From RHKX01 sp963743875 (lineage in GTDB: Bacteria; Actinomycetota; Thermoleophilia; Solirubrobacterales; 70-9), in assembly GCA_963743875.1 (NCBI GenBank), contig CAVURM010000005.1, positions 372,001 through 436,000 of the forward strand: a stretch of 64,000 bases of DNA, given 5' to 3'. Every line of letters starts with the position of its first letter. Positions within the stretch are counted from its first letter, which is position 1. The notes below the pieces were generated by a model, which did no database searches, was not told the origin of the DNA, and worked only from the letters and a program-made list of their open reading frames with translations. Position numbers and translations under genes: made by a program. This document shows, in pieces, positions 16,541 to 23,828 of the stretch.

Positions 16541-17239
16541 ATGCCCAGCAAGACAAGGCTTCACTACCAGGAAGACCTCGACGCACTGGAGCACCTGGCG
16601 CTCGGAGGCATCGACCTCGTGGTCGAGACGCTCGGCCGGACGATCGAGGCGCTCGAGCACAGCGACATCGAACTGGCCCAGCTCGTCATCTCCGACGACG
16701 ATCGGATCGACGGCCGTTACCTCGAGGTCCATCAGTCGATCCTCACCCTGCTGGCCACGCAGGCCCCGGTGGCGACGGACCTTCGTGTCATCGCCGCCCT
16801 CCTGCACCTGATCAAGTCGGTCGAGCGCATGGGGGATCAGTGCGTGAACATCGCCAAGCTGATTCCGCTGACCGGCCACGAGCCCCCCACCGACGCGCGC
16901 ATGCTCCGCGACGTGGGGACGATGGGCAAACAGGTGAAGGCCCTGCTGAACCAGGCCAAGGAGGCCTTCGCCACCCGTAATGTCGAACTGGCGCGCGATC
17001 TGGTTCGCGGCGACGATGTCGTCGACAACCTGAATCGCGATTGCTTCCGCCTCGCGATCGAGATCGGCGACGAGGTGGACATGCGCGAGTGGGGAATGAC
17101 GATGTTGCTGGCGGCTCGGGCTCTGGAGCGAATGGGCGACAACGCGGTCGACATCGGCGAGCAGGCGGTGTTCATCGTCACCGGGCTCTTCGAGGAGTTC
17201 GAGGACGCCTCACACCCGTCGGCGACGGCGGCTCGCTAG
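16541..17239 (+). CDS. phoU: Phosphate-specific transport regulator PhoU
   Basis: A 232-residue protein made of two three-helix PhoU repeats. Conserved parts are the first-repeat APVATDLRVIAALLHLIKSVERMGDQCVNIAK and the second-repeat LLAARALERMGDNAVDIGEQAVFI, both with the metal-cluster ERxGD motif. PhoU restrains PstSCAB and keeps the Pho regulator off when phosphate is plentiful. It starts 2 bp after pstB and is followed by a DUF47 gene of related fold. Confidence 0.92.
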   Translation: MPSKTRLHYQEDLDALEHLALGGIDLVVETLGRTIEALEHSDIELAQLVISDDDRIDGRYLEVHQSILTLLATQAPVATDLRVIAALLHLIKSVERMGDQCVNIAKLIPLTGHEPPTDARMLRDVGTMGKQVKALLNQAKEAFATRNVELARDLVRGDDVVDNLNRDCFRLAIEIGDEVDMREWGMTMLLAARALERMGDNAVDIGEQAVFIVTGLFEEFEDASHPSATAAR

Positions 17240-17247
17240 CGACCCGG

Positions 17248-17883
17248 ATGTCGAGAAGCGGCCGACTCGCCTTTGGCTCAAAGCCGCCTCAAGCTCAGAT
17301 GTTCGGTCTGTTGCGCAGCGGCGGACATAACCTCGCGAACGCCGCGACGGTTCTCGACGAGTTGCTGCGCACCTGGCCTGACGACCGTGGTCTCCGGGCT
17401 GAGATCACGCGCCTCGAACACGAGGGCGATCGCCTGACCCACAAGATCGTCAAACAGCTGCGCGAGAGCAAGCTCGCTCCGTTCGACCGCGAGGACATCC
17501 ACAGCCTCGCCGGGGCGATAGACGATGTCGTCGACGACATCGAGGAGGTCTCCGAACAGCTGGTGATCAAGCATGTCGAGGCGCCGATGTCGCAGGCTCA
17601 GCAGCTTGCGGGAGTGCTCAGAGATAGTTCCCGAGCTCTCTCCGGGGCTCTCGATTCGCTCGAGTCACTGGATGGCGTCGACGAGCGGCTGGCTGAGATT
17701 CGCGAGCTCGAGCAGGAGGGCGACCGGATCTACCGGGGCGCCCTCGCCTCACTCTTCGACGGGGCGATCGACCCGATGTTCGTCCTCCGCTGGAAGGACA
17801 TCTACTCGGCGCTCGAGGAGGGCATCGATCGCTGCCGCACCGCTGGCCACAGCGTCGAGAGCATCGTCGTCAAGCACTCGTAG
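17248..17883 (+). CDS. DUF47 (PhoU-like) phosphate transport regulator
   Basis: A 211-residue all-helical protein of the DUF47/TIGR00153 family, related to PhoU. Visible marks are FGLLRSGGHNLANAATVLDELL, EHEGDRLTHKIVKQL, DREDIHSLAGAIDDVVDDIEEVSEQL and RWKDIYSALEEGIDRCRTAGHSVESIVVKHS. DUF47 genes usually precede a PiT low-affinity phosphate permease; here none follows, and the gene sits in the pst-phoU operon. The ATG at 17248 is used; the 3' end overlaps the convergent isomerase gene by 14 bp. Confidence 0.85.
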   Translation: MSRSGRLAFGSKPPQAQMFGLLRSGGHNLANAATVLDELLRTWPDDRGLRAEITRLEHEGDRLTHKIVKQLRESKLAPFDREDIHSLAGAIDDVVDDIEEVSEQLVIKHVEAPMSQAQQLAGVLRDSSRALSGALDSLESLDGVDERLAEIRELEQEGDRIYRGALASLFDGAIDPMFVLRWKDIYSALEEGIDRCRTAGHSVESIVVKHS

Positions 17884-18769
17884 GGGAGAGCTCTTCGGAG
17901 AGCTCGCCCCGGCCGAGCAGCGCCTCGCGGGCGCAGCGTGCGAGCTCGTCGGGAGTCGCGCGGGGTGGGTGGACCTCGAGCAGCATCGGTGCGGCATGGT
18001 CGCGAAGCAGGGCGCCCAGCTGGAACCAGTTGATCGAACCCTCGCCGGGGGCGAGGTGGAGGTCGAGCCGGAGTGGGTCGACGTCGGGCCGCTGATCGAC
18101 GGCCCGCCAGCGGGCGCCGAGATTGTCGTGGACGTGGAAGAGGCTGACCATGTCGAGGACGGGCGCGACCATCCGGTGCAGCGAGGTGCGGCGGAGGCCT
18201 GCGATCACGTTGGCATGGCCGATGTCGAGGCAGAGAGCCACGGCGGGCGAGGCGAGGCGGCGAGCGAGGGCGCGGACAGCCAGCGGGTTCGCCGACACGG
18301 TCTCCGGGCCCGGATAGACCGGAGCCAGGTTCTCCAGCGCGAGCACCACCCCGACTCTCTCGGCCGTGCGGGCGAGCACCGACAGGGACCTCGTCTCGGC
18401 AAGCAGGCGATCCTGCGTGGCCCGGCCGTCGACCAGCATCTGGGCGTGGTAGACAACCTGTTCGGCCCCGCATTCGGCGGCGTAGGACAGCGCTCCCGCC
18501 AGGGCGCGATCCGCAGCCTGCTCGCCGGCGAGCAGGTCCCCGGGGGCATGGACGACCGATCGCAGGTCGGTTGCATCGAGCGCTCCGGCGACCGCACGAG
18601 CGTGGCGGATACAGCTCCGGGTGTCGGAGAGCACGGAAACCGGCGGGGACGGCAGCTGGACGAAGCGGAACCCCGATTCCTCGATCTCCTCGAGCATCGC
18701 CCGGGTGGGCCACCACTCGTAGGGGATGTTGAGGCCGAGGCGATCCTTGGGTGCGTCTATGTGATTCAT
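17870..18769 (-). CDS. Sugar phosphate isomerase/epimerase-like TIM-barrel protein
   Basis: A 299-residue AP-endonuclease-2/xylose-isomerase-like barrel. Metal-site strands can be seen in VVYHAQMLVD, LALENLAPVYPG (Glu), ALCLDIGHANVI (Asp, His), SLFHVHDNLGARWRAVD (His) and MLLEVHPPRATPDELA (Glu). The exact reaction is unknown. The ATG at 18769 is chosen since the upstream extension would run into regulatory repeats. It lies opposite to the phosphate genes and shares a promoter region with ppx; three TTCAC repeats point toward it, so phosphate control is likely. Confidence 0.75.
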   Translation of the reverse strand: MNHIDAPKDRLGLNIPYEWWPTRAMLEEIEESGFRFVQLPSPPVSVLSDTRSCIRHARAVAGALDATDLRSVVHAPGDLLAGEQAADRALAGALSYAAECGAEQVVYHAQMLVDGRATQDRLLAETRSLSVLARTAERVGVVLALENLAPVYPGPETVSANPLAVRALARRLASPAVALCLDIGHANVIAGLRRTSLHRMVAPVLDMVSLFHVHDNLGARWRAVDQRPDVDPLRLDLHLAPGEGSINWFQLGALLRDHAAPMLLEVHPPRATPDELARCAREALLGRGELSEELSPTSA

Positions 18770-18803
18770 CAGGCTCAGGATCGTCGGCGCGGCGTCCGGT
18801 CCT

Positions 18804-18836
18804 GTGAAAAGCAGGTGAAGCCGTGGTGAAAAGCCT
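18804..18836 (-). promoter_or_regulatory. Triple 11-nt Pho-box-like repeat
   Basis: GTGAAAAGCAG, GTGAAGCCGTG and GTGAAAAGCCT follow one another without a gap (3 x 11 nt). On the minus strand they read as TTCAC repeats, oriented toward the isomerase gene, 35-67 bp before its ATG. Confidence 0.6.
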
Positions 18837-18859
18837 GCTATCGAGGCAATCCGACGGCC

Positions 18860-18881
18860 GTTCACGTTCGCTTAACCCCTT
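18860..18881 (+). promoter_or_regulatory. Pho-box-like repeat upstream of ppx
   Basis: GTTCACGTTCG (18860-18870) is followed by CTTAACCCCTT (18871-18881), so TTCAC and TTAAC are 11 nt apart. The same TTCACG-N5-TTAAC pattern occurs upstream of the PHP-glycosyltransferase gene at 21388. It lies 119 bp before the ppx start. Confidence 0.5.
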
Positions 18882-18999
18882 CCGCCGTCGATCGCTGCAA
18901 GATGTTGATGTGTCGTCCGTCGTGCTGCTCAGCAAACGTGGTCGTAGGCGCGTTCCTCGTGCGGTCGGGTCGTCCTCTGACAAGATCAAACGGAGGCCA

Positions 19000-19902
19000 A
19001 TGCTCTGCGCGGCGATCGACATCGGTTCCAACACCACACGCGTTCTCGTCGCCGAACCGGAGGAGGGCCAACTCCGCAAGGTCATGGAGCAGCGGGCCTA
19101 TACCCGGATCGGCAAGGACGTGACCCGCGGCGGCGGCGAGATCTCCGGGGAGAAGCTGGATGAGGTGATCGACGTGGTCGTCACCCAGGTTCGGCTGGCT
19201 CAGGAGCTCGGGGCGGCGCAGATCAGGATCGTCGCGACTGCCGCGATCCGCGAGGCAGCAAACGTGAGGGCCGTGACCGATGAGATCGCCGAGGCCGCGG
19301 GGCACCCCGTGGAGGTGCTCAGCGATCACGAGGAGGGACGGCTCTCCTTCCTCGGTGCCACGAAGGCCCTCGGCCACCCGGTCGAGGGTGAGATTGCGGT
19401 CGTCGACGTCGGCGGCGGGTCCTCGGAGGTCTCACTCGGGACGATCGCCGAGGGCGTTCGCGAGGTGCATTCTTTCCCGATCGGCTCCGGCGTGCTCGCC
19501 GAGGAGCTGATCAAGGGCGACCCTCCGGGCCCGGGGGAGATTCGACGGCTGCGGGAGCGGATCGAGGACTTTTTCGAAGGCGTCGAGCTCGACCACCCCG
19601 ATCAGGCGGTGGCCGTCGGGGGCAGCGCGACTTCCCTACGCCGCCTCGTCGGCGCCGTGCTCGAGTACGAGACTCTGGAGCGGGGGGTCAGGGTGCTGAC
19701 CAGCGACCCGGCCGCGGACGTGGCCAAGCGGTTCGAGCTCGATCCCCGGCGGGTGGAGGTACTGGCCTCGGGGGTGCTCCTGCTCGAGCAGTTCTCGCAG
19801 ATGCTCGGACAGCCGCTGCAGATCGGCAAGGGCGGGCTTCGCGAGGGAGTGATCCTCGAGATGCTCAACGACGGCAACGGCGAGTCAGCACAAGCCGCGT
19901 AG
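19000..19902 (+). CDS. ppx: Ppx/GppA family exopolyphosphatase
   Basis: A 300-residue sugar-kinase-fold phosphatase that would hydrolyse polyphosphate or pppGpp. The phosphate-1 loop AIDIGSNTTRVLVAEP and phosphate-2 loop VVDVGGGSSEVSLG are intact, with the AATAAIREAANVRAVTDEI segment between them. At 300 residues it matches the short actinobacterial Ppx type that lacks the C-terminal HD-like domain. The ATG at 19000 has CGGAGG 9 nt upstream. It stands with ppk1 and CHAD genes, and phosphate-regulated expression is suggested by the box at 18860. Confidence 0.88.
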   Translation: MLCAAIDIGSNTTRVLVAEPEEGQLRKVMEQRAYTRIGKDVTRGGGEISGEKLDEVIDVVVTQVRLAQELGAAQIRIVATAAIREAANVRAVTDEIAEAAGHPVEVLSDHEEGRLSFLGATKALGHPVEGEIAVVDVGGGSSEVSLGTIAEGVREVHSFPIGSGVLAEELIKGDPPGPGEIRRLRERIEDFFEGVELDHPDQAVAVGGSATSLRRLVGAVLEYETLERGVRVLTSDPAADVAKRFELDPRRVEVLASGVLLLEQFSQMLGQPLQIGKGGLREGVILEMLNDGNGESAQAA

Positions 19903-19908
19903 GTAGAT

Positions 19909-20005
19909 AACCGCGCGACTCGCAGCCCTCCGGGCCGCTCGACTGCGCCGGGCCTCCGAACAAAGCCCGGTGGCCCTCCTGTCAGGCAACCGCTCGACTG
20001 CGCGC
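19909..20005. repeat. Family-3 REP-like repeat, copy 1
   Basis: Located between ppx and the first CHAD gene. It contains CGCGCGACTCGCAG, a degenerate short hairpin with TCCG loop, CTCGACTGCGCCGGGC, and the tail CAAAGCCCGGTGGCCCTCC. The tail can pair back to GCCGGGC. The same parts recur near 28.08 and 55.8 kb. Confidence 0.6.
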
Positions 20006-20037
20006 CCAGGGCCGAGGGGAAATATGGTTGGTGATCG

Positions 20038-20556
20038 ATGGCCAAGGCGCGTGAGATCCCAGGCCTGAGCACCGAGCTTCCGTACGGGGAGGCCGCGGCG
20101 AGGGTTCTCGAGGTTCGTACCGGTGAGTTGATGGACCACTCAGCGGGAGTCCTCGACGTCGAGGACATCGAGCGGGTTCACGACATGCGGGTTGCGACGC
20201 GCCGGCTGCGGGCGGCCATCGAGGTCTTCTGGCCGTGTTTCCCGGCAGAGCTGCGGAAGAAGACCCTGGCGGAGGTCAAGGAGCTGGCGGACGCTCTCGG
20301 CGAGCGTCGAGACCGCGATGTCGCGGTCGACGTGCTGAGTTCTTTCGCCGCATCGATGCCGCAGCCGGATCGCCCTGGGATCCGATCACTCGTCGGCGAG
20401 CTCCAGATCGAGCAACGGGATGCGAACGAGGGGTTGGCCGGGCATGTCGAGGCGACCCGTCTCGACCGCCTCCGCGAGAGTCTGGTCGAGCTTGCGGCCG
20501 GCGCACGAGCCTCGGCCGGCGATCACGAGGCCGCGTCGAGCGAGGCGGCCGAATGA
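20038..20556 (+). CDS. CHAD-domain protein, N-terminal half type
   Basis: A 172-residue helical protein. RVHDMRVATRRLRAAIEVFWPCFP is the first conserved CHAD helix pair with the His and clustered Arg residues that bind polyphosphate, followed by LADALGERRDRDVAVDVL. CHAD normally has two such four-helix bundles in one chain; here the second is encoded by the next gene, which overlaps as ATGA. The ATG at 20038 follows a GAGGGGA sequence. It is likely a polyphosphate-granule protein or cofactor. Confidence 0.8.
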   Translation: MAKAREIPGLSTELPYGEAAARVLEVRTGELMDHSAGVLDVEDIERVHDMRVATRRLRAAIEVFWPCFPAELRKKTLAEVKELADALGERRDRDVAVDVLSSFAASMPQPDRPGIRSLVGELQIEQRDANEGLAGHVEATRLDRLRESLVELAAGARASAGDHEAASSEAAE

Positions 20557-21248
20557 AGGCCCGCAAGGTCAAGAAGCTCGATCCTGCGGGAGGTCTCGCC
20601 GAGAACGCCGCCCGGATTGTTCTCGTCCGCGTCGAGGAGCTGCGCTCGTTCGGCCCGAAGGCGCTTGATTCCGAACAGTCCGAGGTCCAGCACAACATGC
20701 GGATCGCTGCCAAGCGGCTTCGTTACGTGCTCGAGGCGACCGGGTTCTGCTTCGGTCGACCGGCCTCCACCGCTCGCCGCCGGGCGAAGGAGCTGCAGGA
20801 TCTGCTCGGTGAGATCCACGACGCGGACGAGATGCTCCCGCGCATCGAACGGCACCGGGCGTTGTTGCAGATGGAGGACGCCCACTCTGTAAGGGCTCGG
20901 GCCGGGAGCGCCGAGGATCTCGATCCAAAGCTCGTCGCGCGGGCCCCCCACCGGACGGCCTACCGGGGGCTCGACGTCCTCGAGGTCTACATGCGCGCCC
21001 GCCGCACGTTGTTGTTCGAGCGATTCACCGATCTCTGGCGCGAGAGCGAGGAGCGGGGTGTCTGGCGGCTCCTCAACCGCACCGCCGACGCCGAGATCGC
21101 TCGTGCCGCGGAAGCGCGTCGAGTGACCGAGCGGGCCGAGCGGGCGCGCGAGGCTCTGGCCGAGGCCGAGCGAGAGCGCCAGGCGGCGGCCGAACGGGCG
21201 TCGAGGGCGGCGGCCGAACTCGCCGAGGCCGAGGCCGACGTCGGCTAG
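20553..21248 (+). CDS. CHAD-domain protein, C-terminal half type with coiled-coil tail
   Basis: A 231-residue protein. EVQHNMRIAAKRLRYVLEATGFCFG is the second CHAD bundle signature, with ELQDLLGEIHDADEMLPRIE after it. From about residue 180 a long Ala/Glu/Arg coiled coil (repeats of AERAREALAEAERERQAAAE type) ends the chain. The start overlaps the previous stop as ATGA, so the two halves are probably made in equal amounts and assemble. A broken single gene is less likely, since each half has its own start and complete helices. Confidence 0.78.
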   Translation: MKARKVKKLDPAGGLAENAARIVLVRVEELRSFGPKALDSEQSEVQHNMRIAAKRLRYVLEATGFCFGRPASTARRRAKELQDLLGEIHDADEMLPRIERHRALLQMEDAHSVRARAGSAEDLDPKLVARAPHRTAYRGLDVLEVYMRARRTLLFERFTDLWRESEERGVWRLLNRTADAEIARAAEARRVTERAERAREALAEAERERQAAAERASRAAAELAEAEADVG

Positions 21249-21250
21249 AG

Positions 21251-21375
21251 CCAGACCGCGGGTCCCACGAGAGGGGGGCGGAGCGGCAGAGGCCCCGCCT
21301 CCGCACTCGCTGCGCTCGCGCTGAGTGTCGGCGGGACCTCCACCGCTCCACCCCGCGACAGGCCCCGCGGTCTGG
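21251..21375. repeat. Family-1 hairpin repeat, copy C
   Basis: Bounded by a perfect 12-bp inverted repeat, CCAGACCGCGGG (21251-21262) and CCCGCGGTCTGG (21364-21375). Inside is the family core AGGCCCCGCC / GGCGGGACCT with an enlarged inner hairpin (CACTC ... GAGTG) at 21304-21329. It occupies the gap between the second CHAD gene and the PHP-glycosyltransferase gene, where it could end transcription. Confidence 0.7.
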
Positions 21376-21387
21376 CGGCCCCAGGGC

Positions 21388-21419
21388 TTCACGAGCATTT
21401 AACTGCCTGATTGCAGGCA
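21388..21419 (+). promoter_or_regulatory. Pho-box-like repeat and palindrome upstream of the PHP-glycosyltransferase gene
   Basis: TTCACGAGCAT (21388) is followed by TTAACTGCCTG (21399), the same 11-nt register as at ppx. Overlapping its end is the inverted repeat TGCCTG-ATTG-CAGGCA (21404-21419). It lies about 70 bp before the ATG at 21488. Confidence 0.45.
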
Positions 21420-21487
21420 AGTAACCCCCGCGGCCCGTGTCCGGGCCATGCTCCTGATGAATCAATGAAACGAGAGAGGGAGCATCG

Positions 21488-23824
21488 ATGACCCCTGACC
21501 AGACGTCCATCACCGGCAGCCGCGCCGACTTGCACTGCCATTCGACCGCATCACAGATCTCCAAGCTCGGGGTGCAACGGAGCGCCGGGTTGCCGGAGTG
21601 CGCCACCCCTCCACCCGAGGTATACGAGCTTGCCAAGCGCCGAGGCATGGATTTCGTGACGATCACCGATCACGACACGATCGACGGTGTCCTCGAGATC
21701 GCCCATCTTCCCGACGTCTTCATCTCGGAGGAACTGACCGTTTCCTTCGCCGGCGAGCCGCAGGCCGTGCACGTGCTCTGCTACGGAATCACCCCCGACG
21801 ATCACGAGTGGCTTCAGGCTCACTCAGGCAGCGTCGAGGAATGCGCCGAGTACCTGCGCGGCAACGAGATCGCATGCGCGCTCGCCCATCCCTTCTACGC
21901 GGTGGCGGCACCGCTGATGAGCCGTCACCGGCGACGTCTCGCCGAGCTGTTCGGGACCTGGGAGACCCGCAACGGCTCGCGGGCCCCGGAGCTGAACCGT
22001 CCCGCTGCCATCTTCGCCGACACGCAGGGGCTGGCGGGCATCGGCGGCTCCGACGATCACGCCGGGGTCGACATCGGCCGGACGTTCACCCGGACCCTGC
22101 GGGCGGCGAACCCGGACGAGTTCCTCCAGCTGTTCCGGTCGGGGGCCGTGGAGCCCGGCGGCCAGCAGGGCAGTGCAGCAAAGTGGGCTCACGCCGCGAT
22201 TGCGATTGCGTCCCGGACATTGCTGTCGGAGCCCGGCGAGCGCCGACCGCCGTCGCCGGCCGCGGTCCTCGGGTTGGTCGAGCGTGTCGTCGGCGAAGGC
22301 CGGGAGCGCTCAGGCGCCGAGACCGGAGAGTTCACGCCCGACGACGCCCGTGCCCTGCTCTTCGCCTGGATCGAGGCGGTCGGGCTGGAGAGCGGCTCGG
22401 AGCTGATCGATCTGATGCAGGAGGAGGACTTCTGCCATCGCGACCTGTTTCGCCGCGCGCGTTCCGCTCACGACTCGAGATTGCGCCTCGCCGCCGCGAC
22501 CGCCACCGACGAGATCGCATCGAAGGGCAGCGCGGTGGGGACGCTCGCCGCCCTCTTCGCCGCGTGCATCCCCGTGATCCCCTACGTGCCGGCGATCGCC
22601 TTCCTGGCGGGGGAGCGATCAAGGATCGATCAGATCGACGGGAGGTCCCCGCGGGCGGCTCTCGTCGTCGATGCGATCGGCGCTCCGCACGGCGTCTCCC
22701 ACACCATCGAGCGGATCCGCGAACTGGCCGTTCCCGGGTTTGAGGTCGAGGTGGTCGGCACCGACCCCCAGGTGGACCGCCGGCTGCCGGCCGTCGCCGA
22801 GGTCGCAATGCCCTACTACGAGGGCATGGAGGTGGGGATTCCCTCGCTCCCGAGCCTGATCGAGACACTGGCCGACGGGAACTACGACCTGATCCACGTC
22901 GCCACGCCGGGACCCGCCGGCGTCGCCGCCGCCCTCACGGCCCGGATCGCCGGCATCCCGCTGGTCGCGAGCCATCACACCGAGTTCGTGGACTACGCGC
23001 GACTGCGAACCGGCAACGAGGGGCTGGCGGCGTCGATGGGACTGGCGATGAGCTTGCTCTACCGGGAGTGCGAGATCGTGCTCTCACCGAGCGCATCGGC
23101 CGACTCCTCGCTGGAGCGGCTGGGAGTCCCTCCGGGGCAGGTGACGCGCTGGATCCGCGGAGTCGACACCTCCCGGTTCGCGCCCGAAAACAGAGAGCGC
23201 TCCCTGGCCGCTCGCACCTTCGACGTCCTCTACGCGGGTCGGCAGACGCGCGAGAAGGGAATCGAGCTGCTCGCCGATTCGTTCGAGATCGCCCGTCGCT
23301 TCGAGCCCCGTCTGCGCCTCGTCCTCGCCGGCGACGGACCGGAGAGCGGGTATCTGCGTGAGCGCCTCGGGGCGAGCGCCGAGTTCCTGGGTTGGCTGAG
23401 TGGCGCCGAACTCGCCCGGGCCTACGCCGACGCCGACGCGTTCCTGTTCCCCTCTCAGACCGACACCTACGGGCAGGTCGTCGTCGAGGCTCAGGCCAGC
23501 GGGGTGCCGGTAGTCGCGGTGGCTGCCGGCGGCCCGGCCGACCTGATCGAACACGGGCGAAGCGGGTTGCTCGCTGAGCCCGACCCTGCCGAGGTGGCCG
23601 CCAAGCTCGTGCGGCTCTCGGAAAACCGCGCCCTGCGCGCCCGGTTGGCCGGGGGCGGGATCGCCGCCGCCAGGGAGCGAACCTGGAAGCGCTCGCTGGC
23701 GCAGCTCGCCGACGGATACTCGATCGCCCTCGGGCGCCGGGCCGCCGCCCCGCCCGTGATCGGGGCGGGCGATTCAGGAGATGCATCGGGTCCGCCCCCG
23801 AAGCGGCTCGCGCTCTACAGTTGA
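21488..23824 (+). CDS. PHP-domain / family-4 glycosyltransferase fusion protein
   Basis: A 778-residue two-enzyme chain. Residues 10-235 are a PHP phosphoesterase: ADLHCHST, FVTITDHDTIDG, ALAHPFY and GGSDDHAG supply the metal-site His and Asp residues. A linker with one hydrophobic segment (about 350-372) leads to a GT-B glycosyltransferase (about 388-765): HGVSHTIERI, the nucleotide-sugar domain start DVLYAGRQTREKG (about 576), and FPSQTDTYGQVVVEAQASG (about 655), where Asp replaces the first Glu of EX7E. It is 4 bp from ppk1 and has a Pho-box-like site, so it may help phosphate-sparing glycolipid synthesis (inference). Confidence 0.85.
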   Translation: MTPDQTSITGSRADLHCHSTASQISKLGVQRSAGLPECATPPPEVYELAKRRGMDFVTITDHDTIDGVLEIAHLPDVFISEELTVSFAGEPQAVHVLCYGITPDDHEWLQAHSGSVEECAEYLRGNEIACALAHPFYAVAAPLMSRHRRRLAELFGTWETRNGSRAPELNRPAAIFADTQGLAGIGGSDDHAGVDIGRTFTRTLRAANPDEFLQLFRSGAVEPGGQQGSAAKWAHAAIAIASRTLLSEPGERRPPSPAAVLGLVERVVGEGRERSGAETGEFTPDDARALLFAWIEAVGLESGSELIDLMQEEDFCHRDLFRRARSAHDSRLRLAAATATDEIASKGSAVGTLAALFAACIPVIPYVPAIAFLAGERSRIDQIDGRSPRAALVVDAIGAPHGVSHTIERIRELAVPGFEVEVVGTDPQVDRRLPAVAEVAMPYYEGMEVGIPSLPSLIETLADGNYDLIHVATPGPAGVAAALTARIAGIPLVASHHTEFVDYARLRTGNEGLAASMGLAMSLLYRECEIVLSPSASADSSLERLGVPPGQVTRWIRGVDTSRFAPENRERSLAARTFDVLYAGRQTREKGIELLADSFEIARRFEPRLRLVLAGDGPESGYLRERLGASAEFLGWLSGAELARAYADADAFLFPSQTDTYGQVVVEAQASGVPVVAVAAGGPADLIEHGRSGLLAEPDPAEVAAKLVRLSENRALRARLAGGGIAAARERTWKRSLAQLADGYSIALGRRAAAPPVIGAGDSGDASGPPPKRLALYS

Positions 23825-23828
23825 GGGC

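Noticed and set aside
20540..20560. The two CHAD genes as one gene broken by a frameshift
   Set aside because: Each half has complete helices and its own start, and the ATGA junction is the common coupling form in this window. A comparison with relatives would settle it.
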